DNA of 36,249 nt from Pseudomonas caricapapayae (GTDB lineage: Bacteria > Pseudomonadota > Gammaproteobacteria > Pseudomonadales > Pseudomonadaceae). Location of the stretch: NCBI RefSeq assembly GCF_001400735.1, contig NZ_LJPW01000092.1, positions 1 through 36,249 of the forward strand, read 5' to 3'. The stretch's first letter is position 1. Each line of letters opens with the position of its first letter. This document shows positions 6,572 through 15,223 of the stretch, one piece after another. A program made the position numbers and the translations under genes. A model generated the notes under the pieces. The model was not told the DNA's origin. It made no database searches and saw nothing but the letters and a program-made list of their open reading frames with translations.

Positions 6572-8668
6572 TCAGAACCCGCTTTCTCTTACTCCCAAGG
6601 CGGCAAGCCTGCGCCAGGTTGCGCCCAGCAGGGATTCACTGCGGCCGTCCAGCACGGCAACACCGCGCAAGGGCTGGGAAGGCGCAGTGGTATTGTCGAC
6701 CAGTTTGAGGCGTACACCATACTGACCTTGTACCGGTTCGGCGCGTTGATTTTCGTCCCGGCGTACCGCAATAGGTCCGTGGTGATCGGAACTCAGCGCC
6801 TCTTGATCCAGCCACGCCACGCCGTTGGCATCCACTTCCTGAAGCTCCACGGCCAGTGACTCACGCATCGGGTCGTCGGCAATGAAACGTCCACGGTCTC
6901 CGGGCGCGATACGCCACAAGGCATTCTCTGCCACATAACCACGAATCCGGGTGCCGTCCTCGACAATACGCAACAGCGGATCCTTGCTCGAGACCCAGCG
7001 TCCGACGCTCAACTGCGGCAGCAGATCGCGCACCTGCCCCGCCTTTGGCGCGCGCAATAACAAGCGCTCGCGACGTGCTGCCAGGCCGCGATACTCGGCA
7101 ACTGCCTCGGCCAGGCGTTGTTCAAGAATGCCTGCATCGGCGGCGGTCTCGCTGCGGCCGGCCTGACGACGCATCTGTAACTGCAGAATATTGATTTCAC
7201 GGCGCACGATACTTTGCCGCGAATCGATATCCGGAGATTCCAGTTCCATCAGCACCGCGCCTTGTTCGACCTTCTGGCCGTCACGCACATTGACCTGCCT
7301 GACTCTGGCAGCGGCCGGGGCATGAACGGCGGTCACGCTTTCGGCTTCCAGCATCACCGGCACCTCGACACTGCTGTGCCACGGTACGATCAGCAGCGCC
7401 AACACAGCCAGCAATGCGGTAATACTGAGCACGACGCGCGGCGCGTACGCCTGCTTGCGGTTTGACCACCAGTGAAGACATTCCTTGAAAATCGGCAGGA
7501 AGATAAACCAGCCCAGCTCCACCAGCATCAGGAAAATCCCCAGCAATTTGAAAAAAAGATGGTAGACCGCCAGCGCAATACCGAAAAACAGTGCGGCACG
7601 CCATAGCCATGAAAGATACCCCCACCACAGTAGTCGACGCTGCATGGCGGGCGACCAGGGTTCGGGGGCAGGAAGGCCATAGCCGAACAGCGCCTCGCGC
7701 AGTCGCCAGCGACACAGGGCGAAAGCTCGCCCCTGAAGATTGTCGACTTCCCACAAGTCGCTGATCAGAAAGTAACCATCGAAGCGCATGAATGGATTGA
7801 GGTTGACCACTACTGTCGTCAGCCAGGTCGCGCTGGCGAGCATGAACGCCGCAGTGCGCGCCGGTCCGTCTGGCAAGAGTGACCAGGTCAGCAGGGCGAT
7901 GCACGCCAGCAACATTTCCGCCAGCACGCCACCCGCGCCGATCAGCAGTCGGGCGCGGCGATCATTGACCCGCCAGGCATCGCTGACATCCGTATAGAAC
8001 AGCGGCAGCAGGACCATGAACGCCACGCCCATGCTCTGCACCCGGCATCCGGCACGTTTAGCCATGAAGGCATGGCCAAACTCATGACAGAGTTTGGCGA
8101 AAAACAGCGCTGCACCGAATGCCAGAGCGCCACCGAGGCTGAACAGGTGCGGGAAGGTCCCGATGAAGCGTTGCCAGTCCCGGGCTACCAGAAAAATTCC
8201 CAACCCCAGTGTGAGCGGCAGCCCATAGCGCAGCAGCCGTGAACCGTAGCGTGCCAGCCAAGGCCAGACCTTGTTGAGAAACGCGTCCGGACGCCAGAGC
8301 GGAATGCGAAAAAACAGGTATTGATGCAAAAGCATCTGCCACAGCCCGTGCCGCGACGCCGCAGCCTTATAGAGGTAGCTGGCGCGTTGTTCCGGGTCGC
8401 GCGCGGCGATCAGGTCATGGCCGCGCAAAAACCGCAGCAGTTCTTCAATCTCGGTGTCGCCCAACGGCAGGCCCGGCTCGCGATTGGCCGCTTGGAGCAC
8501 CCGCGAAGCATCACCCAGCGCCCAATGACGCAACAGGCGAATAGCCTGGGTGCCAAGCTTGAAATAGCGGCCGCGCACCGGATCGGCCAGGGTCCAGCGT
8601 GGCGAACCGTCAAGGGCCGGGGCCGCAGGCGTGAGCTGCAAATCTGCACGCAGGTTGGGCAGGTTCAT
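6572..8668 (-). CDS. M50 (site-2-type) metalloprotease fused to a HlyD-like adaptor
   Basis: A 698-residue inner-membrane protein. Residues about 20-90 resemble a PqqD-like winged-helix peptide-binding domain (GRYFKLG ... LLRFLRGHDLI). Several membrane helices follow (about 145-163, 175-193, 215-226, 241-265, 275-290, 350-395, 412-430). The zinc-protease signature HEFGH is at 195-199, and the second metal-binding region NPFMRFDGYF is at 291-300; both sets of catalytic residues look intact. After the last helix comes a periplasmic part with a biotinyl-lipoyl half-motif (about 445-480), a coiled coil (about 480-545) and a second lipoyl half and beta domain. Its ATG overlaps the stop of the upstream adaptor gene by one base (TAATG), implying coupled translation. 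Related fusions occur in uncharacterised export loci. Cleavage of an exported substrate during transport is an inference. Confidence 0.87.
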   Translation of the reverse strand: MNLPNLRADLQLTPAAPALDGSPRWTLADPVRGRYFKLGTQAIRLLRHWALGDASRVLQAANREPGLPLGDTEIEELLRFLRGHDLIAARDPEQRASYLYKAAASRHGLWQMLLHQYLFFRIPLWRPDAFLNKVWPWLARYGSRLLRYGLPLTLGLGIFLVARDWQRFIGTFPHLFSLGGALAFGAALFFAKLCHEFGHAFMAKRAGCRVQSMGVAFMVLLPLFYTDVSDAWRVNDRRARLLIGAGGVLAEMLLACIALLTWSLLPDGPARTAAFMLASATWLTTVVVNLNPFMRFDGYFLISDLWEVDNLQGRAFALCRWRLREALFGYGLPAPEPWSPAMQRRLLWWGYLSWLWRAALFFGIALAVYHLFFKLLGIFLMLVELGWFIFLPIFKECLHWWSNRKQAYAPRVVLSITALLAVLALLIVPWHSSVEVPVMLEAESVTAVHAPAAARVRQVNVRDGQKVEQGAVLMELESPDIDSRQSIVRREINILQLQMRRQAGRSETAADAGILEQRLAEAVAEYRGLAARRERLLLRAPKAGQVRDLLPQLSVGRWVSSKDPLLRIVEDGTRIRGYVAENALWRIAPGDRGRFIADDPMRESLAVELQEVDANGVAWLDQEALSSDHHGPIAVRRDENQRAEPVQGQYGVRLKLVDNTTAPSQPLRGVAVLDGRSESLLGATWRRLAALGVRESGF

Positions 8669-9990
8669 TACAGGCCTACGCTTTGACGCAGACCGGCAAG
8701 AGGACGACGCAGCAGATACAGCGCCAGCGGAGCACGGCCACCGAATACCTTGGCTGTGCCGCGCAGGCCGATCCGCGGTGGCGGCGCGTCGAGAAAGCTG
8801 GCATCCAGACGATAAGCCAGTTGCCCGCCAGGTGTGGGCTGGGCCTCATAGGCTGCCCGTTCAAGACGGGCGGCGTGACGTTGCAGCGGATCGCTGTCCA
8901 GGAACAGCGCGATTTCGGCATCCGGTTGCAGCGCGATGGCGTCGCCAACTGCGAGCTCGATGCGCAGCTCGGCCTGAGTCGGGTCGGCAATTTCCAGGAG
9001 TCGTTCGCCCGTTTGTACCGGCTTGCCAAGCCAGCGCTGAGCATCGGCAAATACCGCGATGCCGTCGCGCTCGGCGCGTACCTCACTGCGCTTCAACAGC
9101 TCGCGAGCGTAGTCGCGCTCGGCACGCTTCTGCTCGACGCGAGCCGCCAGCAGGTCGATTCGCGAACTGGATTCGGCATCGGCGAAAGAACGCTGCGAGT
9201 TGGCTTTCAGCTCAGCTTCAGCCACGCCCAGCGCACGTTCGGCTACATCGGCCTGGGCCTTGAGGGTGGTGTTCTCGAACCGCAACAGCAGGTCACCGGC
9301 CTTGACGGGCTGATTGGGTTTGACCAGAAACTCGGCCACGACGCCATCCAGCGGCGCAGCCACCACGCGTCCGCCCAGCGGTACGACCTCGGCGGGTGCC
9401 AGTACCGACTGACGCACTGGAATGAGCAGGCACAGCAGCGCGAGCACCACTAGTAAGGCCTGACGTTTGCGGTTAAAGCGCAAGCGCCAGGGTTTGCCGG
9501 GCTGCAACGCGAGCCACGCATGGCTGCAGGTATCGCCCAGTTGCGCCAGCAGGACTTGCTCTGCGGGTGTCCACGGCGTGTCGCGGGCCAGCCAAAGGCC
9601 GCCAAACACGTCACCTTTGCGGTCCTGCAACGGCAGCCAGAAAACATGCGGTGCCGACAGGCTGTTCCAGTCATCGCGCACCGACGCACTGACTGAATCC
9701 ATGTGCACGACGCGCGCCGGCTTGACCCGCTCCAGCTTCAGCAACTGGCCGACGGCATGCTCGACAAAGGCTACGAATGGCGCGTTGGGTTCGATGACGC
9801 TGACACCGGTCACCGCGCGCACCTTGCCAGCGATCACCAGTGCCGCATGGCGATAGCCGAACAAGCCCTGGCTGTCGTTGACCAGGCTGTAGGCCAGTTG
9901 CTCGATCGCAGGCGCAGCGCGGGTCAGCCGTTCAAGGTCGAGAAATTGCGCGAAAACCCGTTCAACCGCGCCGGACACGGGGGCGTTCAC
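8668..9990 (-). CDS. Inner-membrane HlyD-like adaptor with N-terminal GAF-like domain
   Basis: A 440-residue protein from a GTG start (9990) that overlaps the upstream stop by four bases (GTGA). Residues about 15-165 look like a cytoplasmic GAF-type sensor domain (strands around RHAALVIAGKV and APHVFWLPLQDRKGDVFGGLWLA). One membrane helix is at about 178-195. Beyond it is a periplasmic adaptor: lipoyl half VVAAPLDGVVAEFLV with PVKAGDLLLRFE (about 212-248), a long coiled coil rich in Glu, Ala and Arg (about 248-305), the second lipoyl half (about 308-345) and a C-terminal beta domain. HlyD-family proteins bridge inner-membrane transporters and outer-membrane channels. A GAF domain on the cytoplasmic side would allow ligand sensing, but no ligand is evident. 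The end is coupled to the M50 fusion gene. Confidence 0.82.
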   Translation of the reverse strand: MNAPVSGAVERVFAQFLDLERLTRAAPAIEQLAYSLVNDSQGLFGYRHAALVIAGKVRAVTGVSVIEPNAPFVAFVEHAVGQLLKLERVKPARVVHMDSVSASVRDDWNSLSAPHVFWLPLQDRKGDVFGGLWLARDTPWTPAEQVLLAQLGDTCSHAWLALQPGKPWRLRFNRKRQALLVVLALLCLLIPVRQSVLAPAEVVPLGGRVVAAPLDGVVAEFLVKPNQPVKAGDLLLRFENTTLKAQADVAERALGVAEAELKANSQRSFADAESSSRIDLLAARVEQKRAERDYARELLKRSEVRAERDGIAVFADAQRWLGKPVQTGERLLEIADPTQAELRIELAVGDAIALQPDAEIALFLDSDPLQRHAARLERAAYEAQPTPGGQLAYRLDASFLDAPPPRIGLRGTAKVFGGRAPLALYLLRRPLAGLRQSVGL

Positions 9991-10766
9991 TTCACCTCCG
10001 CAAAATGTGCCGTACCGCTCATGCCTCCCAGCAGACCCTCGGCTTTGGGCAGGCTGGCGATCAGCAGCAATGTCTGGCTACCTTCATCAATGCGTGCGCC
10101 GAGGCGCTTGACCGTGGCAGTCAGTGGCTGGCCGGTCTCGTCGGGAACGAAACTGAAGGTCTGGCCGGGCTTGAGTTTGCTCATCCAGCGCGAGGGCACC
10201 AGCAAGTGGATTTCCAGGGTACGGTTGTCGACGATCTCGAGCATCGGCGTACCGGCTGCAACGCTCTCGTAACGTTTGACCTTGCGCTCGACGATTTGCC
10301 CGTCATAAGGCGCAATGACGCTGCAGCGTTTGATCTGTACCTGATAGACGCCGGACTGCGCCTGAGTTTCGGAAAGCTTCGCTTCGGCGCGAGCCACCTC
10401 GAAGCGGCCCACCGAGTTGAGCGCCGCCAGTTGCCGGTTGTGCGCCAGTTCTTCGCTGGCACCACGGCTGGCCGCCTGCGCGGCATTGAGCTGAGCCTGA
10501 TAGGCCGAGCAGTCGAAGCGCGCCAGGGTATCGCCCTTGTTGAACGACTCGCCTTCCTGGAAAGGCAGGTCAATAATACGGCCAGACAACTCGCTGGCGA
10601 GCACCGCCTGATTGGTCGCTCGCAGCACGCCTCGTGCTTCGCTGGCCGGAGCAGCTGCGCTGGCGGACGCAGTGTCCTCGATCAGCCCGGCATCGGTGGA
10701 CGTTTGCGCCTGGACCAGGCTCGCCACACTTAGCATCCCTAAAAGTACAGCTTGCAAACACCGCAT
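9987..10766 (-). CDS. Periplasmic adaptor (membrane fusion) protein, HlyD/RND type
   Basis: A 259-residue protein with a probable Sec signal peptide (about residues 1-20, MRCLQAVLLGMLSVASLVQA). The mature part has a lipoyl half (LASELSGRIIDLPFQEGESFNKGDTLARFD, about 55-85), a short helical hairpin with CSAYQAQLNAAQ and ARAEAKLSETQAQ (about 85-138), the second half (CSVIAPYDGQIVERKV) and a beta barrel domain. It is shorter than typical RND adaptors (350-400 residues). AAGGAG lies 8 bases before the ATG at 10766. It is separated from the upstream EAL-protein gene by 56 bases containing a small hairpin, and is followed directly by two more adaptor-like genes. Partner pump and channel are not in the window. 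Confidence 0.85.
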   Translation of the reverse strand: MRCLQAVLLGMLSVASLVQAQTSTDAGLIEDTASASAAAPASEARGVLRATNQAVLASELSGRIIDLPFQEGESFNKGDTLARFDCSAYQAQLNAAQAASRGASEELAHNRQLAALNSVGRFEVARAEAKLSETQAQSGVYQVQIKRCSVIAPYDGQIVERKVKRYESVAAGTPMLEIVDNRTLEIHLLVPSRWMSKLKPGQTFSFVPDETGQPLTATVKRLGARIDEGSQTLLLIASLPKAEGLLGGMSGTAHFAEVK

Positions 10767-10794
10767 GCAGCGAACTCCTTCAAAAATGCATGAA

Positions 10795-10811
10795 CGGCAC
10801 CGCCTGTGCCG
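10795..10811 (-). other. Hairpin between EAL-protein gene and adaptor operon part
   Basis: CGGCAC, loop of 5, GTGCCG, in the 56-base gap upstream of the periplasmic adaptor gene. No T-tract directly follows on the minus strand, so strong termination is unlikely; it may set different levels for regulators and adaptors. Confidence 0.35.
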
Positions 10812-10822
10812 ATCATGCCGTG

Positions 10823-12940
10823 TTACCCGACGCGGCGTGCCGGTGAGCGCAGAAATACCTCGAGCTCTTCAAGTGGCAGCGGCTTGCTGATCAGATAACC
10901 CTGGATTTGATCGCAATGGTTTTCGCGCAGGAACGCCAGTTGCTCGGGTGTTTCCACACCCTCAGCGATAACCTGCAGGTCGAGGCTGTGAGCCAGTTCG
11001 ATGATAGCTCTGGCAATGGCCGCGTCCTGTGGGTTGCTGGTTACCTCGCGAATGAATGCGATATCGATTTTAAGCTTGTCGATAGGGAATCGGCGCAGGT
11101 ACGCCAGACTTGAATAGCCAGTGCCGAAATCGTCGATGGAAATGCTCACGCCATTGGCCCGCAGGGTTCCCAGGGTGGCGATGGTGTGGGAGGTGTTTTC
11201 CATCAACGAGCTTTCCGTCAGCTCGACCTCCAGCCATTCCGGCGCAACCTTGTGTTTCTCGAGTGCCTGACGAATGTCGGCCACCAGGCTGCTGCTGGAA
11301 ATCTGTTGCCCGGAAATATTGATTGCTACCTGAAACGACCCCAGCCCGGCACGTTGCCATTTCGCAATCTGGGCACAGACGCTGTCGACGACCCAATTGC
11401 CGACTTCACCGATCAGCCCCAGGCTTTCCAGCACAGGCACGAATACGGCGGGCGAAACGCCAGGCTGGCCAGGGCGTGGCCAGCGCAGCAGCGCTTCAAG
11501 CCCGCATACCCGGTTATTGTTCAGGTTCAGCTTGGGCTGGTAGACAATTTCGAAAGCCCGCTTTTGTACGGCGTCGCGTAAAGCCGCTTCAAGGTCCAGG
11601 CGCGCCGAGACGTCGGCATTCATCTGCGCGGTATAGAACCGGTAGGTGTCCGGGCCCATTTTTTTGGCGCTGTTCATCGCGGTATAGGCATGTTTGATCA
11701 GCTCGCGTGAGTCTTCGCCATCCTCCGGATAGAGAGCAATGCCAATGCTGGCGGTCATGACAATGCTCTGGCCCTCGATCTCAAAGGGCACCCGCAATGC
11801 GTTACGTATGCGGTCCAGCGTCTGACGGGTATCGGCCTGGCCATCACGAAGCATCAGGATCAGTGCAAATTGATCGCCATCCACACGGCCGAGAGTGTCG
11901 CTGGCGTTGAGGCACTCCGACAGGCGGTGGCTCACTTCCAGAAGCACCTCGTCGCCCAGCACATGCCCCCAGGTTTCATTGATGTTCTTGAAACCGTCCA
12001 GATTGACCGTCAGCGCCGCCAGCCTCCAGCGGCTGATGGCCGCCTGGGTCAAGCCCATCTGCAGGCTGGTAAAAAACAGGTCACGATTGGGCAGCCCGGT
12101 CAGCGCATCGTAGTGGGCCATGGTCAGCAGGCGTTGATCGCTTTCCTTGCGCCGGGTGATGTCGCGCACGATGCCGACGATGACCCAGTCCTCGCCGGTG
12201 CGATAGGCCTGGCGATGGATTTCGACTTCGACATCGCGCCCGCTCTTGTCGCGAATCTGGGTTTCCAGCGGTTCGCTGGGGCCTTTGCCGGCAATGATCT
12301 GGTCGTACACGACCTCAAGCTGCTCCATGGACGTTTCGCCCAGCTCGGCGGGTGTCTTGTGCGACAGCTCCTCGGCGGTATAGCCCAGCAACTGGCATGC
12401 CCGGCGGTTGAATTCGATCAGGCTCATGGTGTTGCGGTTGATCAGGAAAATCGCGTCTTCGGAGGCGTCCATCACCGTGCGAAAGCGCTCAAGGTCGATT
12501 GTGCGCTGCTGCAACTGGTCTTCGAGGATCAGGCTGTGGCTTTTCAGGTAATCGCCGAATGCCTTGAGGCGCAGCAGGTTTCGCACGCGCAGCCACAGTT
12601 CGGCGCTGTCCACAGGTTTGCTGAGGTACTCCTCGGCACCGGCTTCCAGCCCCGACAGCCGGGCGCTCTGATCACCCAGTGCCGAGAGCATGATAATCGG
12701 TATGTTGGCAGTGCTCTTGCCAGCCTTGAGCCGGCTGGCGACTTCGTAGCCGTCCATTCCCGGCATCATGATGTCCAGCAGGATCAGGTCGGGCGACTGC
12801 TGTTCGACCATTGCCAGCGCCAGTTCGCCTGATTCCGCGGTCAGCGTCCGATAACCCTGGTTCTGCAGCAGAACCTCCAGCAGGTCTCGGACATGGACAT
12901 CGTCATCGATAATCAGGATGGTTGCGGCGCTCTGGGTCAT
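10823..12940 (-). CDS. REC-PAS-(degenerate GGDEF)-EAL response regulator, probable c-di-GMP phosphodiesterase
   Basis: A 705-residue cytoplasmic protein. The receiver domain (about 1-125) has the acidic pocket IDDD and phospho-acceptor D56 (DLILLD), plus K108 in LSKP. A PAS domain spans about 150-265. The GGDEF domain (about 275-435) has DGDQF (354-358) where active cyclases have GGDEF, so cyclase activity is unlikely. The EAL domain (about 450-700) keeps EALLRW (482-487), INISGQQ, ELTESSLM, IDDFGTGYSSL, the KIDIAFI segment and AEGVET, so it should hydrolyse c-di-GMP. Nine bases separate its start from the upstream receiver gene. With the neighbouring kinase it probably turns a phosphorylation signal into lowered c-di-GMP, perhaps for surface-protein control. 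Confidence 0.9.
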   Translation of the reverse strand: MTQSAATILIIDDDVHVRDLLEVLLQNQGYRTLTAESGELALAMVEQQSPDLILLDIMMPGMDGYEVASRLKAGKSTANIPIIMLSALGDQSARLSGLEAGAEEYLSKPVDSAELWLRVRNLLRLKAFGDYLKSHSLILEDQLQQRTIDLERFRTVMDASEDAIFLINRNTMSLIEFNRRACQLLGYTAEELSHKTPAELGETSMEQLEVVYDQIIAGKGPSEPLETQIRDKSGRDVEVEIHRQAYRTGEDWVIVGIVRDITRRKESDQRLLTMAHYDALTGLPNRDLFFTSLQMGLTQAAISRWRLAALTVNLDGFKNINETWGHVLGDEVLLEVSHRLSECLNASDTLGRVDGDQFALILMLRDGQADTRQTLDRIRNALRVPFEIEGQSIVMTASIGIALYPEDGEDSRELIKHAYTAMNSAKKMGPDTYRFYTAQMNADVSARLDLEAALRDAVQKRAFEIVYQPKLNLNNNRVCGLEALLRWPRPGQPGVSPAVFVPVLESLGLIGEVGNWVVDSVCAQIAKWQRAGLGSFQVAINISGQQISSSSLVADIRQALEKHKVAPEWLEVELTESSLMENTSHTIATLGTLRANGVSISIDDFGTGYSSLAYLRRFPIDKLKIDIAFIREVTSNPQDAAIARAIIELAHSLDLQVIAEGVETPEQLAFLRENHCDQIQGYLISKPLPLEELEVFLRSPARRVG

Positions 12941-12949
12941 ATCGAATGC

Positions 12950-13339
12950 TCAGGTAATGGGCTGTTGAGGCAGATTTTTTTCCAGCAGGGTGTCGATGAC
13001 CCGGTATAGCTCCTTGTAGCGCAACGGCTTGATGATATAAGCGTTGCAGCCCGCCAGGCGGATCTTTTCCTTGTCTTCCTTCATGGCCATCGCCGTCAGT
13101 GCAACCACTGGAATCGCTGCTGTAACAGCGTCTTTCTTCAACAGCGCTGTCGCGGCCAGGCCGTCCATTTCCGGCAGATGGATGTCCATCAGAATCAGGT
13201 CCGGCTGACGATCGCGGGCCAGTTTCAAGCCGGTTTCGGCATCGACTGCCGATAGCACGCCGTGACCGGCACTGGTCAGTAACAGTTCTGTCAGACGCAT
13301 GTTCGCAGCGTTGTCTTCGATGATCAGGATCTGGGCCAT
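12950..13339 (-). CDS. Single-domain response regulator (CheY/DivK-like receiver)
   Basis: A 129-residue stand-alone receiver. Acidic residues E8 and D9, phospho-acceptor D52 (DLILMDIHLPEMDG), Thr in ALTAMAM and Lys in IIKPL are all present, so it should be phosphorylatable. There is no output domain; the DivK-like form suggests a role as phosphotransfer intermediate or protein-protein switch. Its start overlaps the kinase gene end by 16 bases, and the REC-EAL gene begins 9 bases after it, so the three form one signalling unit. Confidence 0.92.
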   Translation of the reverse strand: MAQILIIEDNAANMRLTELLLTSAGHGVLSAVDAETGLKLARDRQPDLILMDIHLPEMDGLAATALLKKDAVTAAIPVVALTAMAMKEDKEKIRLAGCNAYIIKPLRYKELYRVIDTLLEKNLPQQPIT

Positions 13340-15054
13340 TGCGCCTCTCCGGATTCAAGCGGGCGAATGGGCAGCCAGGCCACGAAACGCGCACCGAGGT
13401 CCTTTACGCTGGCAACGGCAACGCAGCCGCCATGCAGTTCGGTCAGTTGCTTTACCATCGCCAGACCCAGCCCGGTGCCCTCGAATTTGCGTGCCAGACC
13501 ACTGTCTATCTGGCTGAAGGCTTTGAACAGCTTGTTCATATCGCTCTGGGCGATGCCGATTCCCGAGTCGCTGACGCTCAGTTCCAGAAACTGCTCGTAG
13601 TCACTGGACGGCAGGGGGAACCCGTGTACTGGCCAGTCACCCTCGATGAGGCCTGCCTGCGCAAACGGCACCGTACGCACGGCCAGCGTCACCCAGCCGC
13701 CGGGTTCGCTGAATTTCACCGCGTTGGCCAGCAGGTTGTAGACAATCTGCTTGGTTTTGCGCCGGTCCAGTTCAAGGAGGCCGAAATCGGCTTCTGTTTC
13801 CAGTTTCAGTTGAATGCGTTGCAGAGCCGCCTGCTCGCGAACGATCAGCAGGCTGTTGCTCAACAGTTCGTCAAGATCGACCGGTTCAAGCTCCAGCGTC
13901 ATCATTCCGGCTTCGACCTTGGACAGGTCGAGAATGTCGTTTATCAGCGACAGCAGATGCTGGCCGCTGTTGAAGATATCGCCTATGTAGCGCCGCTGGG
14001 CATCGGTCATGTCACCAACCATGCCGTCCTTGAGTGCCTCGGAAAAACCGATGACGGCGTTGAGCGGCGTGCGCAGCTCGTGAGACATGGTGGCAAGGAA
14101 TTCAGACTTCATATGGCTGGCGTGCTCCAGCTCGATGTTCTTTTCTTCCAGCGTACGCTCGAAACGTTTGCGCTCGGTCACGTCGCGGGCGGCTGCGAAG
14201 ACGCCCTTGAGTTTGCGGTCACGGTCATGAAAAGTCGCAGCGTTGTAGGACACGACGGTTTCGGTGCCGTCGTAGGCGCGCACGGTGAGTTCGTAGTCGC
14301 TGACCTTGTGTTCGCTGAGCACGCGCTTGATAGCGGCATCGGCACTCGCCGGATCGGTAAAGAAGTTCTTGCAGGGCGCGCCGATCAATTCATCCCGGGT
14401 ACGCCCGGTCAGCGCCATCATCTGCTTGTTGACATCGGAAATGATGCCTTGCGGGTCAGTCATCATCAGCGCATCGATGTTCGATTCGATCAGCGAACGG
14501 GTATAGAACTGCTGGTCCCGCAACCGCTGGTCCAGCAAGGCCTGAGCTTCCTCCTCCTGTTTGCGCGCGGTGTTATCTGTACCGATCAGCAGATAACCGA
14601 TGATGGTTTCGGCGCTGTCACGCAGCGAAGTGACTGACACCATGGCCGAAAGACGGCTGCCGTCCTTGCGGATGTAGGTCAGTTCGTAGATATCTTCGAT
14701 GCCACGCGAAGCCTTGAATACCAATGCCTCAAAGCCTGGCGTGATGGGCGTGTTCAACTCATGGCTGAGTGCTGCCGCGCGAAGGATGAGCTCAGCCGGG
14801 TCGGAGATGTCTGCCGGCGTGATTTTGTCGACCACATCCTCCGAGTGGTAACCGAGCATACGTTCGGCACCGACATTGAATATCTGAATAACGCCGTGTT
14901 CGTCAGTGGCGATGCTGGAGAAGTAGGCGCTGTTGAAAATGGCGTCCTGCAGCGCGCCAGTCTTGAGCAGGGTTTTCTGACGGCGAGATTCGACGATTTT
15001 CTCAGCGCGAGACTGAGCGTCGACGAGCGGGCGGTCTACTGGCGGGGTTGGCAT
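13324..15054 (-). CDS. Cytoplasmic PAS-PAS sensor histidine kinase
   Basis: A 576-residue protein without membrane segments. Two PAS domains lie at about 35-165 and 185-300 (both ending in a TxRK/TERKR linker), then a DHp helix with phospho-acceptor H325 in SHELRTPLNAVIGF, and a CATPase domain with the N-box (NAVKFS), DSGIGI and GTGLGLAMVKQL. There is no receiver domain attached; two separate receivers are encoded directly downstream. The ATG at 15054 is preceded by GGGAAG. It heads the operon of regulators and adaptor proteins; the signal sensed is unknown, but PAS domains without helices imply an intracellular cue. A promoter must lie in the AT-rich 169 bases upstream, though I see no clear consensus. 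Confidence 0.9.
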   Translation of the reverse strand: MPTPPVDRPLVDAQSRAEKIVESRRQKTLLKTGALQDAIFNSAYFSSIATDEHGVIQIFNVGAERMLGYHSEDVVDKITPADISDPAELILRAAALSHELNTPITPGFEALVFKASRGIEDIYELTYIRKDGSRLSAMVSVTSLRDSAETIIGYLLIGTDNTARKQEEEAQALLDQRLRDQQFYTRSLIESNIDALMMTDPQGIISDVNKQMMALTGRTRDELIGAPCKNFFTDPASADAAIKRVLSEHKVSDYELTVRAYDGTETVVSYNAATFHDRDRKLKGVFAAARDVTERKRFERTLEEKNIELEHASHMKSEFLATMSHELRTPLNAVIGFSEALKDGMVGDMTDAQRRYIGDIFNSGQHLLSLINDILDLSKVEAGMMTLELEPVDLDELLSNSLLIVREQAALQRIQLKLETEADFGLLELDRRKTKQIVYNLLANAVKFSEPGGWVTLAVRTVPFAQAGLIEGDWPVHGFPLPSSDYEQFLELSVSDSGIGIAQSDMNKLFKAFSQIDSGLARKFEGTGLGLAMVKQLTELHGGCVAVASVKDLGARFVAWLPIRPLESGEAQWPRS

Positions 15055-15208
15055 ATGACTTCCCGGTACTATCTGACCTTTCTGCCATCACGGCCGTAAT
15101 CACACTTACGGACATCCACTCAAATGGATGATAAGAGGTTTGTGGACCATACCAGATCGTTATCGGCCAATCGGATATTAAATGAAGCTTTCGGAATATA
15201 TTTAGATA

Positions 15209-15220
15209 ATTGACGTCAAT
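15209..15220. repeat. 12-bp perfect palindrome
   Basis: ATTGACGTCAAT, three bases beyond the gcsR-like stop codon and upstream of the kinase gene. It might be an operator for the kinase operon, but a single site of this length can occur by chance. Confidence 0.3.
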
Positions 15221-15223
15221 CCA

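Noticed and set aside
10823..12940. Active diguanylate cyclase
   Set aside because: The active-site motif is DGDQF rather than GGDEF/GGEEF; the EAL domain is the intact catalytic part.
13339..14637. Plus-strand 432-residue reading frame
   Set aside because: Antisense to the histidine kinase, whose H, N and G boxes are all on the other strand.
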